A DNA stretch of 30,740 nt from a virus. The stretch lies in the IMG/VR virus record IMGVR_UViG_3300034061_000175, positions 1 through 30,740 of that record; one strand, 5' to 3'. The notes under the pieces are model-generated. The model ran no database searches. It was not told where the DNA came from and worked only from the letters and a program-made list of their open reading frames with translations. Below, in pieces: positions 1 through 7,128 of the stretch; within the stretch, counting starts at the first letter, position 1, and the number at the start of each line of letters is the position of its first letter. The position numbers and the translations under genes were made by a program.

Positions 1-171
1 GTTTAATCTTTGATGGGACGAATGAGTTAACAGCTACAACCGCATTATAAGACACTACATTTGCACTCGGTAGAATCTCAAGTTTTAAAGTCGTAAGGTC
101 AACTTGTGGATTTACTTGAACGTTTGTACCTCCACCCGGTGCGCCTCCACTTTGCCACCTTTTAACACCAG
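1..171. repeat. Terminal redundancy, left copy (circular-assembly overlap)
   Basis: Identical to 30570-30740 except at position 128 (A here, G at 30697). The first 127 bases match exactly. The large tail gene continues in frame from position 1 into 30569, so this is the overlap of a circular or terminally redundant genome and not an internal repeat. The mismatch is a silent glycine codon change (GGT against GGC on the minus strand). Confidence 0.95.
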
Positions 172-1348
172 GATTAAATATAAAAAGACCTACTTCAATT
201 TCTATTGTGTCAGTAGGTGATAAGTTTTGAGTAGTAGGAATATTCACCACTTGCGAAACAGTACCTAACGTAGTGACTCCATTCGCTAAAGACGCTGCTG
301 TATAATCTACTCCTTGAATATATACGTATTGTCCTATTTGTGTAGTTCCGTTTTTTATTAGCCTAAATACTAACTTGTAATTTTGTTCCGCTAAACTCCA
401 CGTTTGATTCGGCTCTAAGTTCAAATAATATGCAGTTGCACCGCTTGTGTTATCTAAGTTGATGTCAGCAGTATATTCTATTTTGAAATTATAGTAAGTG
501 TTTTGTGTAGTGTCGGTATAAAATGGAGCGGAATATTCGCCCGTAATAGGGTCAAATAAATTTTGCCCGTCTAAGGTTTCCGTCCAAGAATCTACTATTT
601 CGTAAAATGTTTCATTCTCGCCAATAGATTGAACATACGAAGTAGTCCACGTGTTATTAGCTTGTACTTTGTAAGGGTCTACATTCGTGTTTTCTACGTC
701 CCCATTATAAGGAATTAATAGCTTGTCAAACTTAGCGTCTTGTAGTCCACTCCACGTATAAGAGAAACCAGCATTTGAGAATATCCTATCGAAATATGTC
801 TTAGCGTAAATAGCCGGTTTAAATTCGTTTAGCCTATATGTGCTGTCATCTGAATAAGGTAAGATGTATTTATAGCCGTCAGCTACCGAATTACTAAAAG
901 AACTAACTACAAACGAACTATCTAACGTATGGTTTAAATCTGAGAAGTCTAAGTCGGTTAATTCATTGTTAGCTATCTGAGTGAAGAACTCTACCTTAGA
1001 ATCTTTTATTAACAATTCGTAGTTAACTTCGTCTTCATAAGCATTCGTGTTTTGCTTCTTTAGTACACCCGTTAATTGTATCAACGCATCTTCTAATACA
1101 GGAACTCCATTTTGAATGACTTGACACTTAGTAATAGTGTTTATGTTAAATGTCCCCGACTGAATATTTACATCGTAGTAATGTCCTAATAACTCGTGAT
1201 TGTTCTTAGTACCGGGAGCAATAATAGTCTTTGAGAATGTTCCCGTTCTTTTGGATATGTCGCGAATATCTCCTATGCTAAAATTCAAAGGGAACTTAAC
1301 ATCTTCTCTAATGTCAAGCGTTCCGTTTTCTAATACGATTTTAACCAT
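1..1348 (-). CDS. Large tail structural protein, N-terminal part (gene continues at 30569)
   Basis: The ATG at 1348 begins MVKIVLENGTLDIRED and the frame stays open to position 1, then continues without shift into the frame ending at 29146. Joined over the 30,569-bp circle it encodes about 923 residues. The start overlaps the stop of the upstream tail gene by 8 nt (ATGGTTAA). I see no enzyme motif. The protein looks beta-rich, with a glycine-rich stretch (GGAPGGGT) about 400 residues in. Its place directly beyond the tape measure gene and its size suggest a baseplate, tail-tip or minor tail protein. The function is inferred from position; the reading frame is certain. Confidence 0.85.
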   Translation of the reverse strand, partial: MVKIVLENGTLDIREDVKFPLNFSIGDIRDISKRTGTFSKTIIAPGTKNNHELLGHYYDVNIQSGTFNINTITKCQVIQNGVPVLEDALIQLTGVLKKQNTNAYEDEVNYELLIKDSKVEFFTQIANNELTDLDFSDLNHTLDSSFVVSSFSNSVADGYKYILPYSDDSTYRLNEFKPAIYAKTYFDRIFSNAGFSYTWSGLQDAKFDKLLIPYNGDVENTNVDPYKVQANNTWTTSYVQSIGENETFYEIVDSWTETLDGQNLFDPITGEYSAPFYTDTTQNTYYNFKIEYTADINLDNTSGATAYYLNLEPNQTWSLAEQNYKLVFRLIKNGTTQIGQYVYIQGVDYTAASLANGVTTLGTVSQVVNIPTTQNLSPTDTIEIEVGLFIFNPGVKRWQSGGAPGGGTNVQVNPQVDLTTLKLEILPSANVVSYNAVVAVNSFVPSKIK

Positions 1349-2828
1349 TGATTATGTCGTTATTTGATAACCTTACTGAAATGCTTTGTTTAATTAAGTT
1401 CTTATTTCGTTGCTTAAATACTTCGAAGTTGTTTGTTAACACGTTGCAACTTAAATACTCGGTAGATTCAGGTATACGTATAATACAACCAGTTTCGTCG
1501 TATCTATTTAGTAAGTCTTCCGTGATTCGGTAAGTTACGTTCTTAACCCACGTTTGAGGTGATGTTAGTAACTCTTGAAAGTAAATACCTTCGTTCTCGG
1601 TCATCCAATTTGTATTCAAGTCGTAGTCCTTAGTGACTTGCGTGTTGTAGTTAACAAAGCCTTGTTCATAAGTTTTATAAGACCATTCACCACCGCTTAC
1701 AAATCCTGTTACATCCTTGTTATAAGTTTCGCGTGTGATGTTTCCGCGTTCATAGTTTTTAAGTTGAAAGGCAAAGCTACTAAGGCTACCCATTCTATCC
1801 AAAAATAAAATATGCGTTTCAGATATTAAGATTCGTCTATCGATATAAATTCTATACTTCGCGCTACGTTGCGTTATAACTAATGAATCCGCGTAGTAAA
1901 CGTCGTAATATTCAGTATCACCTTTTATTAGTCCCGCAGTTCCTGAAACCAAAGTCAACGTTCCGAAGTTGTTACAACCTACTGCTACTCCTTTGATGTA
2001 TTCGCTTCCGCTTATAGACTTGTAGAAAACATCTCCGTTGCTATTCTCGAAATATACCCTTTCGTTTACTTTTACTCCATTATCTCTTAGGTTTAACCAA
2101 AGGTCTTGACCTAATGTACAATGAAAACTTAAAGGTTGGTTTGTCAGGAATAAAGAGTTTACGTTATCGAGAATATAATCCGTGTTATCGTAAAAAGGAA
2201 AGTCTACCCATTTAACCGCCCCATTGAAAACATATTTATCTATAGTCGTAGTTATGTCCCTTGTAATAGTCTTTCGATTATCCGCATACAAAACGTCTCC
2301 GTTTATAGTTGCGTCAGTTACATCTGACCAAAGCGCGTCAACTACTAAATATCCTACACCTTGACCGATAACAGTATGCAAACCTTCTAAGGTTGGATTA
2401 GCTACTCCTCCGTCAGTTTGATAGATAACAACTTGGTCACCTACTACAAAAGTGTTCGATACGTTTATTCTTACGTTTCCTGAACTATTCGTTAAAGAAG
2501 ACGTGTAAGAAGTTTTTGTTAAATACTCTTCACCAAACTTAACGTCGTATTTGTAGTAGCAGTTATCCGCGTCGTAGAACGTAGTAATAGACGGATTAAA
2601 GTTATAGGTAACTTGACTGCTTAAAAGTTTCGATAGGTCTTGTTCTCCGTATCCGCTCGTGTCGGGAAGGATTCTATACTCAGCTATTTTGTTAGCCGTT
2701 CCGCTTTCGTATATGTCGAAGATATACCTGAATCCTTGATTGTTTACGTTAGTACTATCTATTATGAATTTACACTCGTTATAAGCTGGAGTGAAGTCTT
2801 GAGGTTCTGCTATTATTGTTATTGCCAT
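1341..2828 (-). CDS. Putative minor tail / tail-tip structural protein, 495 aa
   Basis: A 495-residue protein beginning MAITIIAEPQDFTPAYNECK, rich in Tyr, Asn, Thr and Val as expected for a beta-structured virion protein, with no signal peptide or membrane segment. It lies between the large terminase subunit and the 923-residue tail protein and overlaps the latter by 8 nt. The element TAATATAGT sits one base before its ATG. From position it is probably part of the tail tip or baseplate, perhaps involved in host contact. I do not recognise a specific family motif, so the role is inference. Confidence 0.7.
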   Translation of the reverse strand: MAITIIAEPQDFTPAYNECKFIIDSTNVNNQGFRYIFDIYESGTANKIAEYRILPDTSGYGEQDLSKLLSSQVTYNFNPSITTFYDADNCYYKYDVKFGEEYLTKTSYTSSLTNSSGNVRINVSNTFVVGDQVVIYQTDGGVANPTLEGLHTVIGQGVGYLVVDALWSDVTDATINGDVLYADNRKTITRDITTTIDKYVFNGAVKWVDFPFYDNTDYILDNVNSLFLTNQPLSFHCTLGQDLWLNLRDNGVKVNERVYFENSNGDVFYKSISGSEYIKGVAVGCNNFGTLTLVSGTAGLIKGDTEYYDVYYADSLVITQRSAKYRIYIDRRILISETHILFLDRMGSLSSFAFQLKNYERGNITRETYNKDVTGFVSGGEWSYKTYEQGFVNYNTQVTKDYDLNTNWMTENEGIYFQELLTSPQTWVKNVTYRITEDLLNRYDETGCIIRIPESTEYLSCNVLTNNFEVFKQRNKNLIKQSISVRLSNNDIING

Positions 2829-2829
2829 A

Positions 2830-2838
2830 ACTATATTA
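2830..2838 (-). promoter_or_regulatory. TAATATAGT element before the 495-aa tail gene
   Basis: Reads TTTTAATATAGTTATG on the minus strand, one base from the start codon. It is one of six closely similar elements set 1-5 nt before start codons in this genome. It has no complementarity to a classical anti-Shine-Dalgarno sequence. It is more likely a translation-initiation element than a promoter, but this is untested. Confidence 0.45.
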
Positions 2839-2859
2839 AAAGCGTTTTTATTCGTGTTT

Positions 2860-4011
2860 TTAGAAGGCTATGTAGCTATCGTCCGTGTAGTAGTTTTCTT
2901 TTATGTACGTAGTCGCATAACGTACCGCGTCCATAGCATCGTCGTATAACTTGATTGGTTCGTCGGTTATGTTATCGCCTATCTTTTTCCACTTGTAATT
3001 CTCGTACTCTTTTTTTATGCGTTGGTCTTCTTCACAAAATACACCGAAAGACTTGACGTTATCAATACCTTTCTTTACGACTTTGTTAGCGTTTAATACG
3101 TTGAATCCTGAGTTGTTCATTTCTTGTATTATTTCGGGTCTTGAGTAGTCGGCTAATATCTCAACGTTTTCTTCTACGTTTAGAATCTTCATTTTCTCGA
3201 TTAGGTTCGAAGTTGTTAGATAAGACTCGTAAATAACCGGTTCAATAAAGATGTCGTTATCTCTCCAATAGACACGCATTAACGCGGTAGGGTGATTATA
3301 TCCAAAGTCTAAGCCATAGACATAAGAAGTAAATTTCGCGGGTCTATGTTTAATGAAAGTCCAATTAGAATAGATGTTAGATTTAGAGATGGCTTTTTCT
3401 CCTAAAGCGTAAATTTGATATAACGCTTCGTCAGTACGTTTTAAGTCTTCTATTTGACGTTTGATAGTTTCAGGTAAAAAAGGGTTATCCTTGTAAGTAG
3501 ATTTGATTAGGATTGATTCGTCTTTTGGTAACTCATATAACCAGCTCGAACTATCCGAAGGGTTATAGTCGAAGATTAGCTTAGTCTCGGTTCTCATATT
3601 TAACTGAGTGAAGTCGTCGTAGAATAGTTCGTTAGCTTCGTTACACCACGCTATATCTCTTTTACGTCCTCTAATCTTTTGTTCGTCGTCTACGGAGAAG
3701 AACTCTACAATACTTCCGTTAGGAAACCTATAGATGTTTTCAGACATATTATGATTCGTCTTTTCGTAGATGTCTAAGTCTTTTAATATTTCTAAGAAGT
3801 CACGCATAACAGTTGCACGTAATGCCGGGAACGTCTTACGAATGATACTTACTACCTTGTTAGGATTTTGTAAGCAGTAGACGATAACCATTTGACAAAG
3901 TGAATACGTTTTACTTGAACGCGAACCACCTTCATTAATAACGAAGCGCACCCCTTTTTCTTGTAGTGCGCTCCAGTTCTTTTTAAATATGATTGTACTA
4001 TTAATTTCCAT
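2860..4011 (-). CDS. terL: Terminase large subunit
   Basis: A 383-residue packaging ATPase-nuclease. The Walker A motif is GGSRSSKT at residues 28-35, and a Walker B-like segment RDIAWCNEA lies at about 118-126, followed by FDYNPSD near 147-153. The C-terminal nuclease domain shows the expected acidic residues: D235 in GLDFGYNH, D288 in ILADYSRPE and D357-D361 in YDDAMDAVRY. The length is normal for the PBSX-like Terminase_3 type. The protein cuts genomic DNA and drives it through the portal into the prohead. It overlaps a 52-residue gene by 11 nt and lies just downstream of the small subunit. Confidence 0.95.
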   Translation of the reverse strand: MEINSTIIFKKNWSALQEKGVRFVINEGGSRSSKTYSLCQMVIVYCLQNPNKVVSIIRKTFPALRATVMRDFLEILKDLDIYEKTNHNMSENIYRFPNGSIVEFFSVDDEQKIRGRKRDIAWCNEANELFYDDFTQLNMRTETKLIFDYNPSDSSSWLYELPKDESILIKSTYKDNPFLPETIKRQIEDLKRTDEALYQIYALGEKAISKSNIYSNWTFIKHRPAKFTSYVYGLDFGYNHPTALMRVYWRDNDIFIEPVIYESYLTTSNLIEKMKILNVEENVEILADYSRPEIIQEMNNSGFNVLNANKVVKKGIDNVKSFGVFCEEDQRIKKEYENYKWKKIGDNITDEPIKLYDDAMDAVRYATTYIKENYYTDDSYIAF

Positions 4012-4159
4012 TTGCTACGTTAAAAGCGTGTATAAGCATTTGTAATTGTCTTACGTCCATAATTACGCGTGTTCGGTTTATAGTGACGCGCTCACCTTTC
4101 TTCTTTAGAATGAACGCTTCTACTACTTGACACATTTGGTCAACTTCCTTTATTGTCAT
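4001..4159 (-). CDS. Hypothetical protein between the terminase subunits, 52 aa
   Basis: A short frame from ATG 4159 to TAA at 4001, starting MTIKEVDQMCQVVEAFILKK. It overlaps the small terminase gene by 20 nt and the large terminase gene by 11 nt (ATGGAAATTAA), the same tight packing as its neighbours, which is the main support for its being real. Without it there would be a rare 128-bp gap. It looks helical and basic, with no motif I recognise. Its place suggests a packaging accessory, but that is a guess. Confidence 0.6.
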   Translation of the reverse strand: MTIKEVDQMCQVVEAFILKKKGERVTINRTRVIMDVRQLQMLIHAFNVANGN

Positions 4160-4574
4160 TTGTGATTATGTTTATCTTAATCTCGCTTATGTCTTTGCCG
4201 TTTGTCGTTACGTCTGAATTTTCTTTTAGTCCGTTTAATCGTGCGACTATGTTATTGTTATACTGCCCTACTATCGCTCCTTCGATTTGGTCGTTTCGTA
4301 TTTCCTCCTTAATGCGCGTAACGATGGTTACATACTCAGAAAACGCATTCTCTAAATTATACCAATATCGGTTTATATCTTGTTTGTTTTTATTGCAGTA
4401 GGTTTTAAAGCCGTCTATTGTAAGGGGTGGTATGTGGTCTTCGTATACTACTCCTTTTACTGTTGCTTTTGGTATTCGTCTTATTCTACTTTTGCAGTCT
4501 TTAGAATACTCTTCAAATAGGTTATATAGTTCTTCGGGACTATTTATGTTTCTGGGTTTTCCTACTTTAGCCAT
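4140..4574 (-). CDS. terS: Terminase small subunit
   Basis: A 144-residue protein beginning MAKVGKPRNINSPEELYNLF. The middle (PPLTIDGFKTYCN, residues about 50-62) and the C-terminal RLNGLKENSDVTTNGKDI segment resemble small terminase (gp3/DNA-packaging) proteins, which bind the packaging start and hand DNA to the large subunit. It lies directly upstream of the large subunit, with a 52-residue gene between them. It begins inside the last bases of the upstream 63-residue gene (8-nt overlap). Confidence 0.82.
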   Translation of the reverse strand: MAKVGKPRNINSPEELYNLFEEYSKDCKSRIRRIPKATVKGVVYEDHIPPLTIDGFKTYCNKNKQDINRYWYNLENAFSEYVTIVTRIKEEIRNDQIEGAIVGQYNNNIVARLNGLKENSDVTTNGKDISEIKINIITNDNKGS

Positions 4575-4758
4575 TTTTTACGTGTTTAAAGAATTCGTCT
4601 TCGTTTATTTCTTCTATGCAGAAGAGGTTAGGTTGGTCACTTAGATATAATAGGTAGTGGTGTCCGTCTTTTTGTAGCTTGTCGCATACATATTGACAAT
4701 AGTTCTGAACGTCTACTCCGGTGTCTATAATAAAGAACCTTAAATCTTCGTTTCTCAT
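4567..4758 (-). CDS. Hypothetical protein, 63 aa
   Basis: Starts at ATG 4758, which overlaps the stop of the upstream basic protein by 3 nt, and ends 8 nt inside the small terminase gene. The sequence (MRNEDLRFFIIDTGVDVQNY, later LFCIEEINEDEFFKHV) is acidic at the C-terminus and probably a small mixed alpha/beta fold. No motif is recognised. Coupled overlaps on both sides support a real gene. Confidence 0.6.
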   Translation of the reverse strand: MRNEDLRFFIIDTGVDVQNYCQYVCDKLQKDGHHYLLYLSDQPNLFCIEEINEDEFFKHVKNG

Positions 4759-4883
4759 CCTTGACCTCTATTTAGTTTTATGTATCTTTTGCTTGTTTTT
4801 AACTTTGAACTTTTAGAGTGTTGCTTAGGTCTTTTCTTTCGTGTTTTCCTAAGGTGTGCCGTTACGTTAGTCTGCTTTTTCAT
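4755..4883 (-). CDS. Very basic small protein, 42 aa
   Basis: ATG 4883 to TGA 4755, starting MKKQTNVTAHLRKTRKKRPK and ending KRYIKLNRGQG. About a third of the residues are Lys or Arg. It overlaps the upstream gene by 17 nt and shares bases with the start of the downstream one. Short basic proteins of this style (KRP..HSK.SKLK.SK.Y..LNRGQG) are, to my recollection, common just upstream of terminase genes in Bacteroidota phages. Nucleic-acid binding is plausible but unproven. Confidence 0.65.
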   Translation of the reverse strand: MKKQTNVTAHLRKTRKKRPKQHSKSSKLKTSKRYIKLNRGQG

Positions 4884-5061
4884 TGTCTTCTTTTTTAGCA
4901 TCTAAGAACTTACTCATTGATGTCATTCTATCGGTAGTCCAAACGGAATTACATACGGCGTATCGTTGACTTGCATCCGGAAAGACATTTACCGACTCAG
5001 GGTCAGCCATACATCTTTCCATAAACTCTTTACGTGATTCGTCACTTTTGGGTCTTGGCAT
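4867..5061 (-). CDS. Small conserved phage protein with RCMADPE...FPD..QR.AVC motif, 64 aa
   Basis: The segment ERCMADPESVNVFPDASQRY followed by AVCNSVW matches a short motif (RCM..., FPD, QR.AVC...W) that recurs in many tailed phages, often at the end of head proteases or as a free small protein. Two conserved cysteines and a tryptophan stand out. The biochemical role is not established. It overlaps the 83-residue gene upstream by 20 nt and lies in the packaging cluster. Confidence 0.7.
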   Translation of the reverse strand: MPRPKSDESRKEFMERCMADPESVNVFPDASQRYAVCNSVWTTDRMTSMSKFLDAKKEDNEKAD

Positions 5062-5293
5062 TTCTTTTTCGTCTTTTTATAGGTTTAACTTCTTCTGCTG
5101 GTTCTTCTATAACCTCTTGTTCTACGCCAACATATTTTATCGTAGCATCTTCGAAAAGATAACCAAGTCCAATAGAAACGTAATAAGAATATTTCTTAGG
5201 GTCAATAGTAGCTACTATTATTTTGCGGTTTCCTAAGATTCCGTCTTTTTGTACGATAGTTTTGTCGATGTACTCTAATTTAATCCTCTTCAT
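5042..5293 (-). CDS. Hypothetical protein with basic tail, 83 aa
   Basis: Starts at ATG 5293, 14 nt inside the upstream membrane-protein gene, and overlaps the next gene by 20 nt. The N-terminal 60 residues look folded (IIVATIDPKKYSYYVSIGLG). An acidic run (EEPAEEVK) and a basic tail (KRRKRNAKTQK) follow. No family is recognised; nucleic-acid contact by the tail is possible. Confidence 0.6.
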   Translation of the reverse strand: MKRIKLEYIDKTIVQKDGILGNRKIIVATIDPKKYSYYVSIGLGYLFEDATIKYVGVEQEVIEEPAEEVKPIKRRKRNAKTQK

Positions 5294-5450
5294 ATTTCTC
5301 TAATTCTAATGCTAATTTAAACAAACACCACAACACTATAAATAATCCTCCAAAAACACGGAATAACTCCAAATAATTAAGCATTAAAGCAAATCCTCCA
5401 AATACAGCAGTAAAAAAAGAAAGTGTTGCAAGTAAATTAGCGTGTGTCAT
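5280..5450 (-). CDS. Small two-helix membrane protein, 56 aa
   Basis: ATG 5450 to TAA 5280, starting MTHANLLATLSFFTAVFGGF. Two hydrophobic segments (about residues 6-24 and 27-48) are separated by a short turn, and the tail is charged (LEKYEED). The start lies inside the end of the sigma-like gene, and the CAATATAGT variant of the recurring start-proximal element sits one base before the ATG. Both support a real, translationally coupled gene. The function is unknown; a holin-like or membrane-remodelling role cannot be told from sequence. Confidence 0.6.
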   Translation of the reverse strand: MTHANLLATLSFFTAVFGGFALMLNYLELFRVFGGLFIVLWCLFKLALELEKYEED

Positions 5451-5970
5451 AACTATATTGAATTTGTTTTATGCCTTGTTTTATATCTTTGATTAAAAAA
5501 TGCGCTGCGGTCATTGATATATTGAAGTATTGACTTAGTTCCTTCTGAGTAGTTAAGCCTTTGTCGTAATATGCTTCGAAGATAATTTGTTTAATTCTAT
5601 CGTTAATTCCGTTCCTATACATTTCTATGATAGACTTTTTACGGATATACTGCTCTTCTAATTGAATTTTCCATTCTAAATCCGTGTTTTCGCAGTCTTG
5701 TTGTTTACCTTCTTCGATTGCCGTTACCCTATCGTCGTTATTACTTTGACTTGTAGACCATAAAACCTGACATTTAATAGTATTTAGAAGATATGATTTA
5801 ACCTTTTCCTCACAAGTTGTATCGTCGTTTATGCTTATAACGTGTAAATAAGAATTGTTTATAACAGTATCTGCGTCTATTCGACTATTCATTCTTACAA
5901 GGAAATAGTTTGTGTACCTTCTTACCTCGTCGTAATTACTTTGTATATACTTGTCAAGAACGGCTTTCAT
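5437..5970 (-). CDS. Sigma-factor-like transcription regulator, 177 aa
   Basis: The layout resembles a small ECF-type sigma factor. An N-terminal helical region (residues about 5-75, with YTNYFLVRMNSRIDADTVIN and VKSYLLNTIKCQVLW) is like sigma region 2. A variable acidic linker follows, then a C-terminal helix-turn-helix (residues about 125-170, QKELSQYFNISMTAAHFLI) like region 4. Its position just upstream of the packaging and virion genes suits a regulator of late transcription. It could also be a sigma-like DNA-binding protein without polymerase activity. Similarity is judged by pattern only; there is no invariant catalytic motif to check. Confidence 0.6.
   Translation of the reverse strand: MKAVLDKYIQSNYDEVRRYTNYFLVRMNSRIDADTVINNSYLHVISINDDTTCEEKVKSYLLNTIKCQVLWSTSQSNNDDRVTAIEEGKQQDCENTDLEWKIQLEEQYIRKKSIIEMYRNGINDRIKQIIFEAYYDKGLTTQKELSQYFNISMTAAHFLIKDIKQGIKQIQYSYDTR
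5452..5460 (-). promoter_or_regulatory. CAATATAGT element before the small membrane gene
   Basis: A one-base variant of the TAATATAGT element, one base before ATG 5450. Here it lies inside the 3' coding end of the sigma-like gene. Confidence 0.35.
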
Positions 5971-6157
5971 ACCAAGTTCTGAAATCGGTATACCATACTC
6001 TACGTCTTACCGATTGACAAAAACACTCCTTGTCTTTTATTCCGGTTATTCTTTCTTTAAGGTTACGTAGTTTAATAAGATTCGTCTTTGCGTATCTTTT
6101 TGACTCATCGAGTGCGTGAATCTCGTTTATTAATGCCGTGTCAGCGTTTGTAAACAT
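5954..6157 (-). CDS. Hypothetical protein with C-terminal CFC...RR motif, 67 aa
   Basis: I prefer the ATG at 6157 (MFTNADTALINEIHALDESK) to the upstream start at 6253, because the longer form would overlap the membrane-protein gene by 124 nt. The C-terminus KDKECFCQSVRRRVWYTDF ends in an aromatic, basic segment that I recall from small Bacteroidota phage proteins of unknown role. A helical N-terminus is likely. It overlaps the sigma-like gene start by 17 nt. Confidence 0.6.
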   Translation of the reverse strand: MFTNADTALINEIHALDESKRYAKTNLIKLRNLKERITGIKDKECFCQSVRRRVWYTDFRTWYESRS

Positions 6158-6384
6158 TCCGATATGATATAAGCTGTTAATGATACGATACAAGCGTAGA
6201 ATAGATTTTGTGTAGCTATTAGCGTAGTCCAAAACGATACACATTTCCAACATCCAAATGCACTATGCAAATACATCGTTAAAGGTGTAATGGGTAAACG
6301 CTCAAAAGACTTGTCAATAAGAACTTGAATAGGCTCAAATGCCGTAAACCACCAACTTAATGCTAATAAACTAATCAATTCCAC
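6130..6384 (-). CDS. Small membrane protein with CWKCVSFW motif, 84 aa (GTG start)
   Basis: The GTG start at 6384 gives MELISLLALSWWFTAFEPIQ. Hydrophobic segments lie at about residues 3-17 and 48-75, and the motif GCWKCVSFWTT joins them. A paired-cysteine CxxCxSFW motif is typical of small DUF1360-like inner-membrane proteins, which have no clear biochemical role. It is the first gene after a terminator and a possible promoter, so it may open the packaging transcript. No upstream ATG is available in frame. Confidence 0.6.
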   Translation of the reverse strand: MELISLLALSWWFTAFEPIQVLIDKSFERLPITPLTMYLHSAFGCWKCVSFWTTLIATQNLFYACIVSLTAYIISECLQTLTRH

Positions 6385-6388
6385 GACG

Positions 6389-6416
6389 TAAATATAATCA
6401 TATTTTTTAAATACAA
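6389..6416 (-). promoter_or_regulatory. Possible Bacteroidota-type promoter for the packaging cluster
   Basis: On the minus strand, TTG (6416-6414), 17 nt, then TATATTTA (6396-6389). This is one base off the TAnnTTTG consensus. The TTG comes from the end of the preceding terminator T-tract. The GTG start is only 4 nt downstream, so a transcript would be nearly leaderless. Confidence 0.35.
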
Positions 6417-6441
6417 AAAAAACCCACTATAAAAGTGGGCT
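6415..6441 (-). terminator. Intrinsic terminator after the early/recombination operon
   Basis: On the minus strand, GCCCAC, a TTTTATA loop and GTGGGT, then eight T residues. The stem overlaps the last codons of the small HTH-like gene. There is no T-run on the plus side, so it acts in one direction. Confidence 0.85.
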
Positions 6442-6651
6442 TCGTCCTTCTTGGTAATATTGCCGACATACATACTTGTCTATCTTTTGTAAGGTGGATA
6501 AACTTACGTCTTTTCCTTCTAAGAATTTGTCTAAGTTGTACTGGTGGAACTTTTCACCTTTTAACTTTATTTCTTGTACTATTTGGTTTCGTGTTTTTCT
6601 ACGCAGTAACTCCTGAAGTAACCTCCGTAGAGTGTAATCATCGATGTACAT
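6427..6651 (-). CDS. Small helix-turn-helix-like regulator, 74 aa
   Basis: Starts MYIDDYTLRRLLQELLRRKT. The segment RNQIVQEIKLKGEKFHQYNL, then FLEGKDVSLSTLQKIDKYV, has the pattern of an XRE/Cro-type fold, in which F(L).GK.VSLSTL.K.DKY is typical of its second half. It is the last gene before a strong terminator. It may be a phage transcription regulator; the operator is unknown. Assignment is by pattern and the helix-turn-helix itself is imperfect. Confidence 0.55.
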   Translation of the reverse strand: MYIDDYTLRRLLQELLRRKTRNQIVQEIKLKGEKFHQYNLDKFLEGKDVSLSTLQKIDKYVCRQYYQEGRSPLL

Positions 6652-6653
6652 AA

Positions 6654-6905
6654 CTAAAAGGGTAAATCATTCTTAGGTGTTACTTGTTCGGGTTTAATCC
6701 ATTTACCTTGTGGTTGTTCTTCCGTCTTTTTATAAGGCTCTGAAATCTTTACCGAAAAGTAAGTAGTTCCTTTTGCGCTTTGCTTAACCCATAACGCTAT
6801 CTCTTTGTCTTGACCATCTACGTTAATAGTACCTTTGTAGTCAGGGTGCGTGTCCGCTTTTTTCTCATTTTTGAAGATTGCTCCTCCGTTTACTTTTGTT
6901 TCCAT
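6654..6905 (-). CDS. Small protein with SSB-like C-terminal tip, 83 aa
   Basis: Compact beta-looking core (GTINVDGQDKEIALWVKQS, then GTTYFSVKISEPYK), followed by a flexible linker and the end PKNDLPF. Acidic-Leu-Pro-Phe at the very C-terminus resembles the tip by which bacterial SSB recruits replication and repair proteins. It lies downstream of Erf and YqaJ, so a role in single-strand DNA handling is reasonable. The core is similar in feel to DUF736-type proteins. It is not proven to bind DNA. Confidence 0.6.
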   Translation of the reverse strand: METKVNGGAIFKNEKKADTHPDYKGTINVDGQDKEIALWVKQSAKGTTYFSVKISEPYKKTEEQPQGKWIKPEQVTPKNDLPF

Positions 6906-6908
6906 TTT

Positions 6909-7097
6909 TTATTTATTTATTTGTTTTACTTTTTCAATATACAAAACCGCATCCATAAGTTCTTCCTGTAGGTGTTTAAGCCATTCTAATGGACTTAATT
7001 CGTTTTCTTGTAGCGTAGTTCCATATTTCTCTATTCCGCGCTCTGAACGCGCTCTAAATTCGTTTATTACTTTTTCTACTATTTCGTCTTTTTCCAT
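6909..7097 (-). CDS. MazG-like small protein, 62 aa
   Basis: The segment RSERGIEKYGTTLQENELSP followed by LEWLKHLQEELMDAVLYIEK has the E(E)L.DA..Y pattern of MazG/dUTPase-like nucleotide pyrophosphohydrolases in their shortest phage form. Such proteins hydrolyse nucleoside triphosphates, but at 62 residues this one must act as an oligomer or be only partly active. The start ATG lies at the end of a 23-bp repeat that also marks the end of the gene on the far side of the tRNA-like insert. Confidence 0.6.
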   Translation of the reverse strand: MEKDEIVEKVINEFRARSERGIEKYGTTLQENELSPLEWLKHLQEELMDAVLYIEKVKQINK

Positions 7098-7117
7098 CTT
7101 ATTCTGATTTAAAGGTT
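7095..7117. repeat. 23-bp direct repeat, copy 1 (flanks tRNA-like gene)
   Basis: Identical over 23 bp to 7278-7300, with bases differing on both sides. It contains the ATG of the MazG-like gene and, in the minus direction, the sequence for TFKSE and stop that ends the neighbouring gene. Confidence 0.95.
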
Positions 7118-7128
7118 AATAAAAAAAA

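Noticed and set aside
1348-2912. Plus-strand frames of 61-90 aa
   Set aside because: Antisense to the well-supported tail and terminase genes; no start signals and no protein-like pattern. The same holds for the other plus-strand frames outside 22240-23497.
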